Shown here: positions 17,336 through 27,194 of the stretch, in pieces
How positions within the stretch are numbered: the first letter of the stretch is position 1
Layout of the letters: each line of letters opens with the position of its first letter
Assembly: GCA_965242975.1 (NCBI GenBank)
Contig: CBDETS010000007.1
Coordinates: 248,001-312,000, forward strand
Source: JAPPHA01 sp965242975
GTDB lineage: Bacteria > Pseudomonadota > Alphaproteobacteria > Rhodobacterales > Rhodobacteraceae
DNA: 64,000 bases
Direction of reading: 5' to 3'
Made by a program: the position numbers and the translations under genes
The notes under the pieces: generated by a model
What the model was told of the DNA's origin: nothing
Databases searched by the model: none
The model's input: the letters and a program-made list of their open reading frames with translations, nothing else

Positions 17336-18175
17336 GTGATCAGTCGGTTGCCAAAATTCCTTCGGAAATCCTTCGTGGCTGCTGCCTTGCTGGTGGCCGC
17401 GTGCGGGAACGATGAAGTCCCGCCCGAAGACAGGTCACCGGGCGAATTGTACGAGGCATCGGAGCAACTCCTTCGAGGGGGCGACTACGTAGATGCCGCC
17501 AATCTGTTCGGTGAAGTGGAACGTCTTTATCCGTATTCCGACTACGCCAAGCGGGCGGTCATCATGTCCGCATACGCGTACCAGAGGGCAGGTCTTTACG
17601 AGGAAAGCCGTATTGCTGCATCCCGTTATCTGGATTTCTATCCCGCGGATGAAGATGCTGCCTATGCCCAGTACCTGATTGCGCTCAGCCACTACGACCA
17701 GATCGATGACGTCAGCCGTGATCAGGCCGTCACGCTTGATGCCATTCAGGCGCTCCGGTCTGTTGGCGAGTTTTATCCGGACAGCGAATACGCGACCTCG
17801 GCGCAACTGAAGCTCGACCTGGCGCACGATCACCTCGCTGCCAAGGAAATGGAAATCGGCCGGTACTACATGAAACAGGGCCATTTCGGTGCTGCAATCA
17901 ACCGCTTCCGTGTTGTCGTGGAGGAATACGAGACAACGTCCCACACGCCAGAAGCCCTGCATAGGCTGGTCGAGTCGTACCTATCCCTGGGGCTTGACGG
18001 CGAGGCACTGATTGCCGCGGCGATTCTCGGACATAATTTTCGCGGATCGGAGTGGTATCAGGACAGCTACGATTTGCTGGCCGATCGAGACCTGGAAACC
18101 GGTGAGCCTGATGCTGGCGCGACGGGATGGCTGGGGGAAACCTACCGTCGCGTGATCCGGGGGGAATGGTTGTAG
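17336..18175 (+). CDS. bamD: BamD, outer-membrane assembly lipoprotein
   Basis: BamD is the essential lipoprotein of the BAM complex that folds outer-membrane beta-barrels. The 279-residue product starts at GTG with a lipoprotein signal peptide (lipobox LVAAC, cysteine at about residue 22). It then shows successive TPR-like helical repeats, for example ELYEASEQLLRGGDYVDAA and VIMSAYAYQRAGLYEE. GGAG lies about nine bases upstream. Position between lpxC and recN is common in alphaproteobacteria. The 275 bases before it hold no supported gene. Confidence 0.93.
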   Translation: MISRLPKFLRKSFVAAALLVAACGNDEVPPEDRSPGELYEASEQLLRGGDYVDAANLFGEVERLYPYSDYAKRAVIMSAYAYQRAGLYEESRIAASRYLDFYPADEDAAYAQYLIALSHYDQIDDVSRDQAVTLDAIQALRSVGEFYPDSEYATSAQLKLDLAHDHLAAKEMEIGRYYMKQGHFGAAINRFRVVVEEYETTSHTPEALHRLVESYLSLGLDGEALIAAAILGHNFRGSEWYQDSYDLLADRDLETGEPDAGATGWLGETYRRVIRGEWL

Positions 18176-18196
18176 CAGACGGTCAGGGGACGACCT

Positions 18197-19849
18197 GTGC
18201 TGACCTGCCTGGAAATTCACGACATGATCCTTGTGGATCGGCTGGAACTGGAGTTTCGGTCGGGTCTGAACGTTCTGACGGGCGAAACCGGAGCTGGCAA
18301 ATCGATCCTGCTTGATTGTCTTGGTTTCGTGCTTGGGTGGAATGTCCGTGCAGGAGTGCTCCGCGACCCGGGACGGCCGGGCGAAGTCGCGGCATGTTTC
18401 GACCTTTCCGACAGCCATCCCGCGCGGAAATCACTCGAAGGAACCGGTTTTTCAAGTACTTCTCAGCTGTTGCTCAGGCGCCGGCTTCGGCCGGACGGGC
18501 GAACCGTTGCATATGTGAATGACCGGCGCTGCACACTTGAAACGCTGCGGGAAGTCTCCGGTGGCCTGGTTGAGATCGTGGGTCAGCGGCGTGATCACGG
18601 CCTCCTCAATTCCGGTTTTCACGTGCATCTGCTCGACCAGTTTGCCGGGATCGATCCGTCTGCCGTGGAGCTCAGTTGGAACCGTTGGCGCGACTGCCGA
18701 AGCCGGCTGGAAACCGCGCTGGCCCGGCAGGATGCCAACAGGAGCGAGGTCGATTTCCTTCGACATGCGGCAGTCGAACTCGAAAAACTCGCACCCAAGG
18801 ACGGGGAGGCCGAAAAACTCGATCAGGAACGTCGGTTGATGCGGGCCGCTGAGCGAATCCGGGAGGACGTGTCGCGCGCCTGGAACAACCTCGGCTCCCA
18901 AGGTGCCGAAGGACAGATTTCGCAGGCCATCGGATGGCTGAGCGGAGCGCGGGCCGAAGCAGTCGACCGGCTTGACGGAGTGTTCGAATCCCTGGACCGC
19001 GCGCTTGAGGAACTCGCGCTCGCCGAACGCGAACTCGCGGACTGTCTCGAGCTTTTTGATTTTTCGCCGTCAGACCTGGCGGAAGTCGAGGAGCGGTTGT
19101 TCGCATTGAAGAGTCTCGCACGAAAACATGATGTCCACCCGGACCAACTTTCCGACGTCCGGGAGTCGATCCAGGCGAAACTTGCGACCATGGAAGGAAC
19201 CGACGCGGAAATCGCCGGCCTTGTCGTAAAAAAGCAGTCGGCCGAATCGAGCTACCACGCCGAGGCTGAACGGCTGTCCGAACGCCGAGTCTCCGCGGGG
19301 CGTCAGCTCGACTCGATGATGGAAGGCGAACTTCCGTTTCTCAAGCTGGCGAGCGCAGAATTCCGTACGGACGTCGCCAGCGCATCTGCGGGGCCAAACG
19401 GGTCCGATGCCGTAAGATTTCTCGCGACGACCAATTCCGGGATGCCGGCTGGGCCGCTCAATCGTATTGCGTCGGGTGGTGAGCTGTCGCGGTTCCTTTT
19501 GGCGCTCAAGGCGTGCCTGGCCACCAACGTTGAACCGAACATGCTCGTCTTCGACGAAATCGATCGAGGAGTCGGAGGAGCGGCCGCGGATGCAGTCGGC
19601 AGGCGGCTGGCAACATTGGCACGAAAGACCCAGGTGCTGGTGGTCACGCATTCTCCGCAGGTCGCAGCCTGCGCAGACCACCACTTCCTGGTTTCAAAAT
19701 CCGAGGTCGATGCCCGGGGGGGCACGTCCGTTGACGTCGCCGAACTCGGTGCGGGCACGCGGGTCGCTGAAGTTGCACGGATGCTGTCGGGTAGCGAAGT
19801 CACCGGAGAAGCCAGGGCCGCCGCCATGGCGCTTCTCTCCCGTCAATGA
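18197..19849 (+). CDS. recN: RecN, SMC-like DNA repair ATPase
   Basis: RecN acts early in double-strand-break repair and resembles SMC proteins. The 550-residue chain has the N-terminal ATP loop GETGAGKS at 29-36, a central coiled-coil-rich region, and the C-terminal ABC signature ASGGELSRFLLALK. Walker B is LVFDEIDRGVGG. The start is GTG with CAGGGGA upstream, 21 bases after bamD. The convergent FAD oxidase gene lies downstream; ligA, often next to recN, is absent from this window. Confidence 0.94.
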   Translation: MLTCLEIHDMILVDRLELEFRSGLNVLTGETGAGKSILLDCLGFVLGWNVRAGVLRDPGRPGEVAACFDLSDSHPARKSLEGTGFSSTSQLLLRRRLRPDGRTVAYVNDRRCTLETLREVSGGLVEIVGQRRDHGLLNSGFHVHLLDQFAGIDPSAVELSWNRWRDCRSRLETALARQDANRSEVDFLRHAAVELEKLAPKDGEAEKLDQERRLMRAAERIREDVSRAWNNLGSQGAEGQISQAIGWLSGARAEAVDRLDGVFESLDRALEELALAERELADCLELFDFSPSDLAEVEERLFALKSLARKHDVHPDQLSDVRESIQAKLATMEGTDAEIAGLVVKKQSAESSYHAEAERLSERRVSAGRQLDSMMEGELPFLKLASAEFRTDVASASAGPNGSDAVRFLATTNSGMPAGPLNRIASGGELSRFLLALKACLATNVEPNMLVFDEIDRGVGGAAADAVGRRLATLARKTQVLVVTHSPQVAACADHHFLVSKSEVDARGGTSVDVAELGAGTRVAEVARMLSGSEVTGEARAAAMALLSRQ

Positions 19850-19875
19850 GTTCGTCAGGCCTGCCTGGTCACCCG

Positions 19876-19892
19876 GCCGCCGTGAAGGCGGC
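19876..19892. terminator. Hairpin between convergent recN and FAD-oxidase genes
   Basis: GCCGCC, a five-base loop and GGCGGC make a perfect six-base-pair stem in the 111-base gap between two convergent genes. It lacks T runs on either side, so bidirectional termination is only a guess from position. Confidence 0.35.
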
Positions 19893-19960
19893 GCGCGCCT
19901 GCGGACCGCGCCTGGCAAACGATCGGGTGCCTCCGCCCTCCGCCCGTCCAGGGCCGGCAA

Positions 19961-21418
19961 TCAGTTGATTTCGACGACCTTTCCCGGATTCATGACATTA
20001 CCGGGGTCGATTGCCCGTTTGAGATCCGCCATTATCGCCCAGGCTTGACCATGTTCTTCCGCCATGAACGGAATCTTGCCAACGCCGATACCGTGTTCAC
20101 CCGTGATCGTTCCTCCCAGGCGAAGCGCCCGGCGGTTCATCGTGGCGACCAAGTCCTTCACGATTGCCAACTCGCCCGGGTTTTCGGGGTCGATGAGCAA
20201 CGCGGCATGGAAGTTGCCGTCTCCGACATGGCCGACGATGGGGCCCTCGATCGGGCTCGCCGCGATTTCGGCAGCGGTTTCGGAAATCGCCTCGGCGAGG
20301 CGGGAAATCGGCACGCAGATGTCCGTCGTCACGACCCGGCATCCCGGTCGCATCGCCTTTGCGGCGAAATAGGCGTTGTGCCGGGCACGCCAAAGTGCGC
20401 TGCGGTCTTCCGCGGACGTCGCCCACTTGAATGCACTCCCTCCAAAGGAGGAAACCAGTTCGGCGACTGTTCCCTCCTGCTCGGCAATTGCGCCCGGAGT
20501 TCCGTGAAATTCCATGAACAGATGCGGTTTCTCCGGCAGATCCATGTCCTTGTCCCAAGCGTTGAGAGCCCGAACCATGGAAGTGTCGGCCAGTTCGATC
20601 CGGGCAATGGGCACTCCCATCTGGATTGTCGCAATGACGGTACGAACACAGGAATCGACATCGTCGAAGGCGCAGACCGCTGATGAAACGGCCTCGGGTT
20701 GTCCGTGCAACTTGAGAGTGAGTTCGGTGATGATCCCGAGAGTGCCTTCGGACCCGACAAAGAGGGAGGTCAGGTCGTATCCGGCAGAGCTTTTTCGTGC
20801 ACGGCTTCCGGTGCGAATGATCCGACCGTCGCCCAGAACAACCTCAAGTGCCAGAATGTTGTCTTTCATTGTTCCGTACCGAACAGCCGTGGTTCCCGAT
20901 GCGCGGGTTGACGCCATTCCGCCCAGCGTGGCGTCGGCACCGGGGTCGATTGGAAAGAACAACCCGGTCGCGCGGAGTTCGGTGTTGAGTTGCTCCCGGG
21001 TAACTCCCGGCTGCACGACGACATCCATGTCATCAGGATTGATGCCAAGGACTTTGTCCATGCCGGACATGTCGAGCGAGATTCCACCCCGAAACGCCAG
21101 CGCGTGCCCTTCGAGAGACGTTCCGACGCCACGCGCAACGACCGGGCAGCCTTCATCGGCGCAGATCCCCACAATACGCGCGACGTCCCCGGTCGACTTT
21201 GGTGAGACGATTGCGTCCGGAGGCGTTACGCTGAAATATGACTCGTTTTGACCATGTTCCATGCGCGCCGTCATTGACGTCGACACCTGATCGCCCAGGA
21301 TTTCGGAAAGACGCCTTATGGCCAGATCGATCGACAAGTCCGGTACTCCCGTGAAATCAGCTTCCGATCGGACAAGGCGGGCGCGTGCTTCGCCGCGTGC
21401 CCGGATTGACGCATGCAC
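19961..21418 (-). CDS. FAD-linked D-lactate dehydrogenase / glycolate oxidase GlcD-type
   Basis: The 485-residue protein belongs to the FAD-linked oxidases that oxidise D-2-hydroxy acids. The FAD-binding-4 domain includes VARGVGTSLEGHALAF, DPGADATLGGMASTRASG and SSAGYDLTSLFVGSEGTLG. The C-terminal domain ends with TGEHGIGVGKI, the conserved metal/substrate histidine region. The overall pattern is closest to mitochondrial-type D-lactate dehydrogenase (cytochrome), but glycolate or another hydroxy acid cannot be excluded. GlcE and GlcF subunits are not adjacent, which favours the single-subunit D-lactate type. It is transcribed as a separate minus-strand unit 60 bases after the aminopeptidase. 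Confidence 0.85.
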   Translation of the reverse strand: MHASIRARGEARARLVRSEADFTGVPDLSIDLAIRRLSEILGDQVSTSMTARMEHGQNESYFSVTPPDAIVSPKSTGDVARIVGICADEGCPVVARGVGTSLEGHALAFRGGISLDMSGMDKVLGINPDDMDVVVQPGVTREQLNTELRATGLFFPIDPGADATLGGMASTRASGTTAVRYGTMKDNILALEVVLGDGRIIRTGSRARKSSAGYDLTSLFVGSEGTLGIITELTLKLHGQPEAVSSAVCAFDDVDSCVRTVIATIQMGVPIARIELADTSMVRALNAWDKDMDLPEKPHLFMEFHGTPGAIAEQEGTVAELVSSFGGSAFKWATSAEDRSALWRARHNAYFAAKAMRPGCRVVTTDICVPISRLAEAISETAAEIAASPIEGPIVGHVGDGNFHAALLIDPENPGELAIVKDLVATMNRRALRLGGTITGEHGIGVGKIPFMAEEHGQAWAIMADLKRAIDPGNVMNPGKVVEIN

Positions 21419-21478
21419 CGGTGGCGTCGCCCACGCGCCGGGACCTGTCCACTCTCGGCATTCCAGCCAATTCTGCCG

Positions 21479-23314
21479 TCATCCGGCGTTCGGTTCAACC
21501 GAATCGGTCTTGCGGCACGCACGACCGAGCCAAGCGGCGGCATCCGGGGTACAGTGCGGGGACAAGGATTCGAACACGGTTTCGTGGTAGGAATCCAGCC
21601 AGTCGATTTCCTCTTGCTGCAAAAGGGACGAATCGATCAGGCGATGTTCCAGTGGCGCCAGCGTCAAGGTCCTGAATTCCAGCATTCCCCGTTCTCCCGA
21701 ACCGGAATCCCATCGCCTGACGGCCAGCAGGTTCTCGATCCTGATCCCGAACCTGTTCGTGCGGTAGTAGCCAGGTTCGTTCGACACGATCATGCCGACT
21801 TCAAGCGGGATGTCCGAGCGACGCGAAATCGCATGCGGACCCTCATGAACATCGAGGTACGCGCCGACACCATGTCCGGTGCCATGGTCGTAATCCAGCC
21901 CGAACGCCCATAACGGCACCCGTGCAATGGCATCAATGTGACATCCGGCGAGCCCGCTCGGCCACCGCAGCCGTGACATGGCGATCATGCCCTTGAGAAC
22001 CAGGGTGTAAGCCCGAACCACGTGCTCGTCGGGGTTGCCGAAAACAAGCGTCCGGGTGATGTCCGTGGTTCCGTCTTCGTACTGTCCGCCGCTGTCGATG
22101 ACGACGACATCGTTGTCATTGATCGTGCGATTCGTGGACTCCGTCACCCGGTAATGCGCAATTGCTCCGTTGGGCCCGGAACCGCAAATCGTGTCGAAAG
22201 CGATATCCCTGAGTTCTCCGGTTGCCCTGCGGCAACCCTCGAGTTTCCGGACCAGATCGATTTCGGAGAGGGGCCGTCCGTGAAACTCGCTGGATAGCCA
22301 TGACAGGAACTCGGCAAAGGCGACACCGTCACGTTGATGCGCCTTTTCGATTCCCCTCAGTTCCACTTTGTTCTTTTTGGCCTTTGCCAGGACGATCGGG
22401 TCATGGGCGCGAATGATCCTGGCACCGGAATCGGCAACATGGCGGAACAGGCGGTCCGATGTCCGCGCCGGATCGATCATGACCGGTCCGGGCGCGTTTT
22501 CCAGGAATTCCTCGAGGACCGCCGGGGGACGAATCGCGACCTCAGGGCCCAAGTGTGCCCTGAGGTCGTCATCGGCCTTCTCGTGGTGCATGAACAGATC
22601 GACGGTACCGTGCTCTCCGATGATTGCGAATGCCTCGGTGACCGGGATCCTCTCGATGTCGGAACCCCGCGTGTTCAGGAGCCACGCGATCGAATCCGGG
22701 GCGGTGATCAGCGCGCTTCGGCAGCCTTTGACGCGCAGTTTTTCGGCGATGCTGTTTCTCTTGTCCCGTGACGTGCGTCCCGCCCGAACCCTGGAGTAAG
22801 GCCTCATCGGAAACATGGGTCGTTCCGGGCGGTCTTTCCAGATTCGGTCAACCAGGTTTTCGCACGGGCACAGGCGGCAGTTCGGAGCAAGCGCTTCGAC
22901 TTTCCCGACCAGTTTTTCGATCCATGACCGGCTGTGCAACCGGGGGTCATAGCCGATCAAGGGGGCACTCCCGGCGGTGTCTCCTTCGGCTAGGTACTCG
23001 ACGATCCGGTCCAGGTCGAGCGCAACAACGGTCATGAGATTCGTGTCAACCTCGAGCCCGGCCTGGACCGTGTACCGCCCATCGACGAAAAGCCGGGCTG
23101 TTCGCCCAAGTACGATCAACAGACCGGCGGACCCCGTGAATCCGGTCGTCCAGGCCAACCGGCGGTCAGCAGGAACACGGCCGTTGCCCAACCAAGGGCC
23201 CGTCGACGGCACAAGGAATCCGGAGAGACCCTCCGTGTGCATCTCGCGCCTGAGCAGTTCAAGGCGCGTCTCCCCGAAGCCTGGGGACGCGTTGGACGTG
23301 AACGTCTGAAACAT
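21479..23314 (-). CDS. pepP: Xaa-Pro aminopeptidase (M24B family)
   Basis: This cytoplasmic metallopeptidase removes an N-terminal residue before proline. The 611-residue chain has the long three-domain layout: two creatinase-like N-terminal domains (about 1-310) and a pita-bread catalytic domain. Metal ligands are visible as DSGGQYEDGTTDITRT (two aspartates), GTGHGVG (histidine), SNEPGYY (glutamate) and IRIEN (glutamate). The start overlaps the cobT stop by one base (TGATG), so it is co-translated with cobT although no functional link is known. Confidence 0.9.
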   Translation of the reverse strand: MFQTFTSNASPGFGETRLELLRREMHTEGLSGFLVPSTGPWLGNGRVPADRRLAWTTGFTGSAGLLIVLGRTARLFVDGRYTVQAGLEVDTNLMTVVALDLDRIVEYLAEGDTAGSAPLIGYDPRLHSRSWIEKLVGKVEALAPNCRLCPCENLVDRIWKDRPERPMFPMRPYSRVRAGRTSRDKRNSIAEKLRVKGCRSALITAPDSIAWLLNTRGSDIERIPVTEAFAIIGEHGTVDLFMHHEKADDDLRAHLGPEVAIRPPAVLEEFLENAPGPVMIDPARTSDRLFRHVADSGARIIRAHDPIVLAKAKKNKVELRGIEKAHQRDGVAFAEFLSWLSSEFHGRPLSEIDLVRKLEGCRRATGELRDIAFDTICGSGPNGAIAHYRVTESTNRTINDNDVVVIDSGGQYEDGTTDITRTLVFGNPDEHVVRAYTLVLKGMIAMSRLRWPSGLAGCHIDAIARVPLWAFGLDYDHGTGHGVGAYLDVHEGPHAISRRSDIPLEVGMIVSNEPGYYRTNRFGIRIENLLAVRRWDSGSGERGMLEFRTLTLAPLEHRLIDSSLLQQEEIDWLDSYHETVFESLSPHCTPDAAAWLGRACRKTDSVEPNAG

Positions 23315-25176
23315 CAGGCAGCCGGGCGGGAACGGAACTGACCTGCTGAAACCCGATCGTGATCGAACAGCGCTGCAAGTTGTTCGGTCATCACGCCGGC
23401 AAGCTGCTCGGCGTCCGTGATCGTGACCGCGCGTCGGTAATACCTGTTGACATCATGCCCGATCCCGATGGCGATGAGTTCAACGGCTCGCCTGTCCTCG
23501 ATCATGGCGATGACATCCCGGAGGTGTTTTTCCAGGTAGTTAGCGGAATTGACCGACAACGTGCTGTCATCAACCGGCGCACCGTCCGAAATAACCATCA
23601 GGATATGCCGGTGTTCGGGTCGCCGGACCGTTCGGCGATAAGCCCACTCGAGAGCTTCGCCGTCAATGTTCTCCTTGAGAATCCCTTCTTTCATCATCAG
23701 CCCGAGCCCGGGCCGGGCGCGCCGCCACGGAGCGTCTGCCGCCTTGTAGACTACGTGCCGAATGTCGTTCAATCTTCCGGGCGTTTGCGGCCTCCCGGAA
23801 ACCAGCCATTTTTCCCGCGATTTCCCACCCTTCCACGCCCGTGTCGTAAACCCGAGGATTTCGCACTTGACCTGGCAGCGTTCCAGCGTTTGTGCGAGCA
23901 CATCAGCGCAGATTGCGGAAATCGAGATGGGGCGCCCGCGCATGGACCCCGAATTGTCCAGAAGAATCGTGACGACCGTGTCACGAAACCTGATGTCCCG
24001 CTCGACCTTGAATGACAAGGGAGTCGTCGGATTTGCAACGATGCGTGCCAACCTGGCAGTATCCAGGATTCCCTCTTCCATGTCGAACTGCCACGACCTG
24101 TTTTGCTGGGCTTGCAGCCGTCGCTGCAACCGGTTTGCCAGCTTGGACACCGCTCCTTTCAGGGGTTCGAGTTGCTGATCCAGGTACGAGCGCAGACGTA
24201 CCAGTTCTTCCGGTTCGGCGAGTTCGGTCGCCGACACTTCCTCGTCGAATTCGGAGGTGAATACCCTATAGTCTGGATCGGCATCCGAAATCGGCATGGT
24301 CACGGGCGGGTCGGGCGGAGTCTCCGCGTCCGAGGCACTCTCGGATTGATCCTCGTCCGGGTTATCCCCGTCGGTGCGCATCATCTCGACGTCCGTGTCA
24401 TCCTCGACGTCAGCTGAATCGGGTTGAAGTTCCATTTCGTCCGACGGGTTTTCGTCGGCGGCAGAGTCTCCATCGCCATCGTCGTCGGTCTCCTCCGGGT
24501 CATCCGGGTCCTCGGGCGGATCCGTGTCCGGGTCCTGGCCGAGCTGTTCGCCGAAACCAAGATCGCTGATCAGCTGCCTGCTCAGACGTCCGAAATCCTC
24601 CTGACACTCAAGCACCGAGCCGATCCTGTTCAGCGTGTCGCCCGCATGTTCCTCGATGTGGCCCCTCCAGAGTTCCACAACATGGGCCGCAACCGAGGGG
24701 AGCTCGCGACCGGTCGCGCGCTGCCGGATGAGATGCCCGACTGCGGTCGCAAGGGGAACGGCGGCGGCGTTGTCCTGGTCACCTGCCGTGATATTCTTGG
24801 TGTCCGCGGAGATCTTGGCGTCGATATTCGCAGCGCAACCTGGCATTGCTCGAACGCCGAGCGCCTCGCAACGCGCTGTTTCCATTGACTCGTACAGCTC
24901 TGTGGCGGTCGGTCCCTCGGGTGCGAAGCGCCTGTGAGTGGATTCGTCGTGAAATCTCAACTTGAGTGCAAGCGCGTCCGCTGTTCCCCGGATGCGCAGG
25001 ATCGAATCGTCGTTCAGCCGACGCGGAACATGTGGCAACCTGATCGTGTCGCCCGAAGCGCCGGGAGAATCCACGCCGAAGGTAACCTCGAGTTCGGGCC
25101 GATTGGCCATTGCCCGGGTCGCCTCGGTCAAGGCCTTTTTGAAGGGATCGGGTGGGGTATGGCTGGCTCCGACCAT
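23314..25176 (-). CDS. cobT: CobT, cobaltochelatase subunit
   Basis: With CobN and CobS, CobT forms the ATP-dependent cobaltochelatase of the aerobic cobalamin pathway, which inserts cobalt into hydrogenobyrinic acid a,c-diamide. The 620-residue protein has a conserved N-terminal domain, a very acidic central linker (about 215-300, rich in D, E and P) and a C-terminal von Willebrand A domain with the metal site DNSGSMRG. cobS lies just upstream in the same direction with a 29-base gap. CobN is not in the window. Confidence 0.93.
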   Translation of the reverse strand: MVGASHTPPDPFKKALTEATRAMANRPELEVTFGVDSPGASGDTIRLPHVPRRLNDDSILRIRGTADALALKLRFHDESTHRRFAPEGPTATELYESMETARCEALGVRAMPGCAANIDAKISADTKNITAGDQDNAAAVPLATAVGHLIRQRATGRELPSVAAHVVELWRGHIEEHAGDTLNRIGSVLECQEDFGRLSRQLISDLGFGEQLGQDPDTDPPEDPDDPEETDDDGDGDSAADENPSDEMELQPDSADVEDDTDVEMMRTDGDNPDEDQSESASDAETPPDPPVTMPISDADPDYRVFTSEFDEEVSATELAEPEELVRLRSYLDQQLEPLKGAVSKLANRLQRRLQAQQNRSWQFDMEEGILDTARLARIVANPTTPLSFKVERDIRFRDTVVTILLDNSGSMRGRPISISAICADVLAQTLERCQVKCEILGFTTRAWKGGKSREKWLVSGRPQTPGRLNDIRHVVYKAADAPWRRARPGLGLMMKEGILKENIDGEALEWAYRRTVRRPEHRHILMVISDGAPVDDSTLSVNSANYLEKHLRDVIAMIEDRRAVELIAIGIGHDVNRYYRRAVTITDAEQLAGVMTEQLAALFDHDRVSAGQFRSRPAA

Positions 25177-25205
25177 GATGTGCTCAATCAGGGCGCCGAA
25201 TCGGT

Positions 25206-26180
25206 TTAGCCCAAGCTGACCGATGCGGCGCTTTCGGGCAACTCCTGATCAAAGCAACGCTGGTAGAATTCCGCGACCGTCGCGCGTTCGAGTTCATCGC
25301 ACTTGTTGAGAAATGTCAGGCGGAACGCAAAACCGAGATCGCCGAAGATCCGTGCGTTTTCTGCCCAGGAGATCACCGTTCTCGGAGACATCACCGTGGA
25401 GACATCACCATTCATGAAGGCGGTTCGGGTCAGGTTCGCGACTGTAACCATCCGGGCGACCTCATCGGGCGGGGCATCCGGGCACTTGGACTCGACGATT
25501 CTGCACTCGGCGTCGTGACTCAGATAATTCAATGTGGCGACCAGGGACCAGCGGTCCATTTGTCCCTGATTGATTTGCTGTGTTCCGTGATAAAGGCCCG
25601 TTGTGTCACCGAGGCCAACCGTGTTTGCGGTTGCGAACAGGCGGAAGTACGGGTGCGGGTGAATGACCTCGTTCTGATCAAGGAGTGTCAGCTTCCCGTC
25701 AACCTCGAGAACGCGTTGAATCACGAACATGACGTCCGCCCGCCCCGCGTCGTATTCGTCAAATACGATAGCGACCGGATTTCGAAGTGCCCAGGGCAGG
25801 ATGCCTTCGTGGAACTCCGTAACCTGCTTGCCGTTCCTGATCTTGATGGCGTCCTTTCCGATCAGATCAATGCGGCTGATGTGGCTGTCGAGATTGACCC
25901 GGGCACAGGGCCAGCGCAACCGCGCGGCAACCTGTTCGATATGTGTCGACTTGCCGGTCCCATGATATCCTTGGATCAGGACCCGCCGATTGTAGGCGAA
26001 TCCGGCAAGAATCGCATGCGTGGTTTCCGGGTCGAATCGGTAACTGTCGTCGATCGGGGGAACCCTCTCGCCGGGGTCCGCGAATGCATATACTTCCATG
26101 TCGCTCTCGAAGCCGAACGCTTCGTCGACTCTCACGCGCAGAGTTGGCCGTGCGACCGCTTCGAGGCTCCCGTCAGCCAT
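25206..26180 (-). CDS. cobS: CobS, cobaltochelatase AAA+ subunit
   Basis: CobS is the AAA+ motor of aerobic cobaltochelatase. The 324-residue protein has the Walker A loop YHGTGKSTH, Walker B VFDEYDAGRADV and the sensor region FRLFATANTVG. The frame remains open upstream to 26507, but those residues are not CobS-like; ATG 26180 gives the family length and begins MADGSLEA, with GGAAC upstream. It precedes cobT and follows the J-domain gene, an order typical of alphaproteobacteria. Confidence 0.94.
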   Translation of the reverse strand: MADGSLEAVARPTLRVRVDEAFGFESDMEVYAFADPGERVPPIDDSYRFDPETTHAILAGFAYNRRVLIQGYHGTGKSTHIEQVAARLRWPCARVNLDSHISRIDLIGKDAIKIRNGKQVTEFHEGILPWALRNPVAIVFDEYDAGRADVMFVIQRVLEVDGKLTLLDQNEVIHPHPYFRLFATANTVGLGDTTGLYHGTQQINQGQMDRWSLVATLNYLSHDAECRIVESKCPDAPPDEVARMVTVANLTRTAFMNGDVSTVMSPRTVISWAENARIFGDLGFAFRLTFLNKCDELERATVAEFYQRCFDQELPESAASVSLG

Positions 26181-26467
26181 ATTCGAGTTCCGTTTTCGTG
26201 CTGTTTGAAAAAATAGAGGCCGGTCGCTTAGTGGAACAATATCGGTTGAGGTGCAAGTGCCAGCATTTTCCGGAAGCAGGCCTTTCGTGCGCAGGTCGAT
26301 TCCGACTCTGCAAGCCAACTCCGAGACTGCCGATAGCCCGGTTTCTGAACGGGGTCCGGGTTTCTTCTTCGAATGCACCGACTGCCGGTCGGCCACCCGG
26401 ATTCCTGGCGGCGCATTTGACCGGTCTCCAGTGTACTTCCGGGCACCGTCCGTGAACTCGCGGCACG

Positions 26468-27100
26468 TCAGTCCCTGAAGCCGGGGCTCTTGCGAATTTG
26501 TTCCCAAGCCCAGACGACATCCTGCAGACGGGACTCTTCGGTTCGATCTCCTCCGTTCAGGTCAGGGTGCAGGTCTTTTACAAGTTGTTTGTATTGCTTG
26601 CGAACGGCGTCCATTGACCAGTGGTCCCGCGCGTCAAGGATGTCCAACGCCCGTCGTTCCAGGGACGACAGTTTCTTCGCATTTCCCAACCGGTTGCCGG
26701 GGCCGGGATTTTGTGTCGAGTTCATGCCGAGTACGTCAAGCGGATCGTCGACTCCAAAGCGGTCCCATGCCACCGAGGCACCGCGTGACCCGGATTCACC
26801 CAAGGTCGTGTGGTTGTCCCCCGGGTTCTGATCCTCTGTCGATGCGGCGTCTTCGTGATTGTCAAAAAAATTCCACCTGAGATTGTACTGTCTCGCGTGT
26901 CGGCGGCAGTACCAGGTCACTCCAGGTTTCTGGTCCGGGTGTTTTGGGGCGCGGTATTTGCCCGGCTCGTCGCATCCCGGATGCTCACACTTCCGAACCG
27001 ATGTCTCGAATGCCCCGGACATGCCGCGGCGCGATTGGGCGCGGCGGCGCTTGTAGGCAGATACTGAAATGTCGTATTCGAAGGGCGACCCTTTGGCCAT
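26468..27100 (-). CDS. J-domain protein with N-terminal zinc-binding region
   Basis: This 210-residue protein is probably a DnaK co-chaperone. The N-terminal half has C38, C43, C65 and H68 in KCEHPGCDEPGKYRAP and WYCRRHAR, a likely metal site. The C-terminal half is a J domain with the HPD tripeptide at 178-180 in KDLHPDLNGGDR. Proteins with this layout are regularly found beside bolA and cobS in alphaproteobacteria; their client is unknown to me. ATG 27100 was chosen over the longer frame because homologues begin close to SPFEYDI. It is divergent from bolA. Confidence 0.88.
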   Translation of the reverse strand: MAKGSPFEYDISVSAYKRRRAQSRRGMSGAFETSVRKCEHPGCDEPGKYRAPKHPDQKPGVTWYCRRHARQYNLRWNFFDNHEDAASTEDQNPGDNHTTLGESGSRGASVAWDRFGVDDPLDVLGMNSTQNPGPGNRLGNAKKLSSLERRALDILDARDHWSMDAVRKQYKQLVKDLHPDLNGGDRTEESRLQDVVWAWEQIRKSPGFRD

Positions 27101-27194
27101 CGGTCCACCTGACGACTTCGATTCCGGATTCGGCAGCATACACGAATGAGACAATTATCCTAGCGAGAATTGCCCGGGAGGCCTCGAACGTTAC
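27101..27194. promoter_or_regulatory. Divergent promoter region of bolA and the J-domain gene
   Basis: The 94 bases between two divergent start codons must hold the promoters of both genes. It is AT-richer than the flanking coding DNA (ACAATTATCCTAGCGAGAAT). No convincing consensus pair was fixed. Confidence 0.4.
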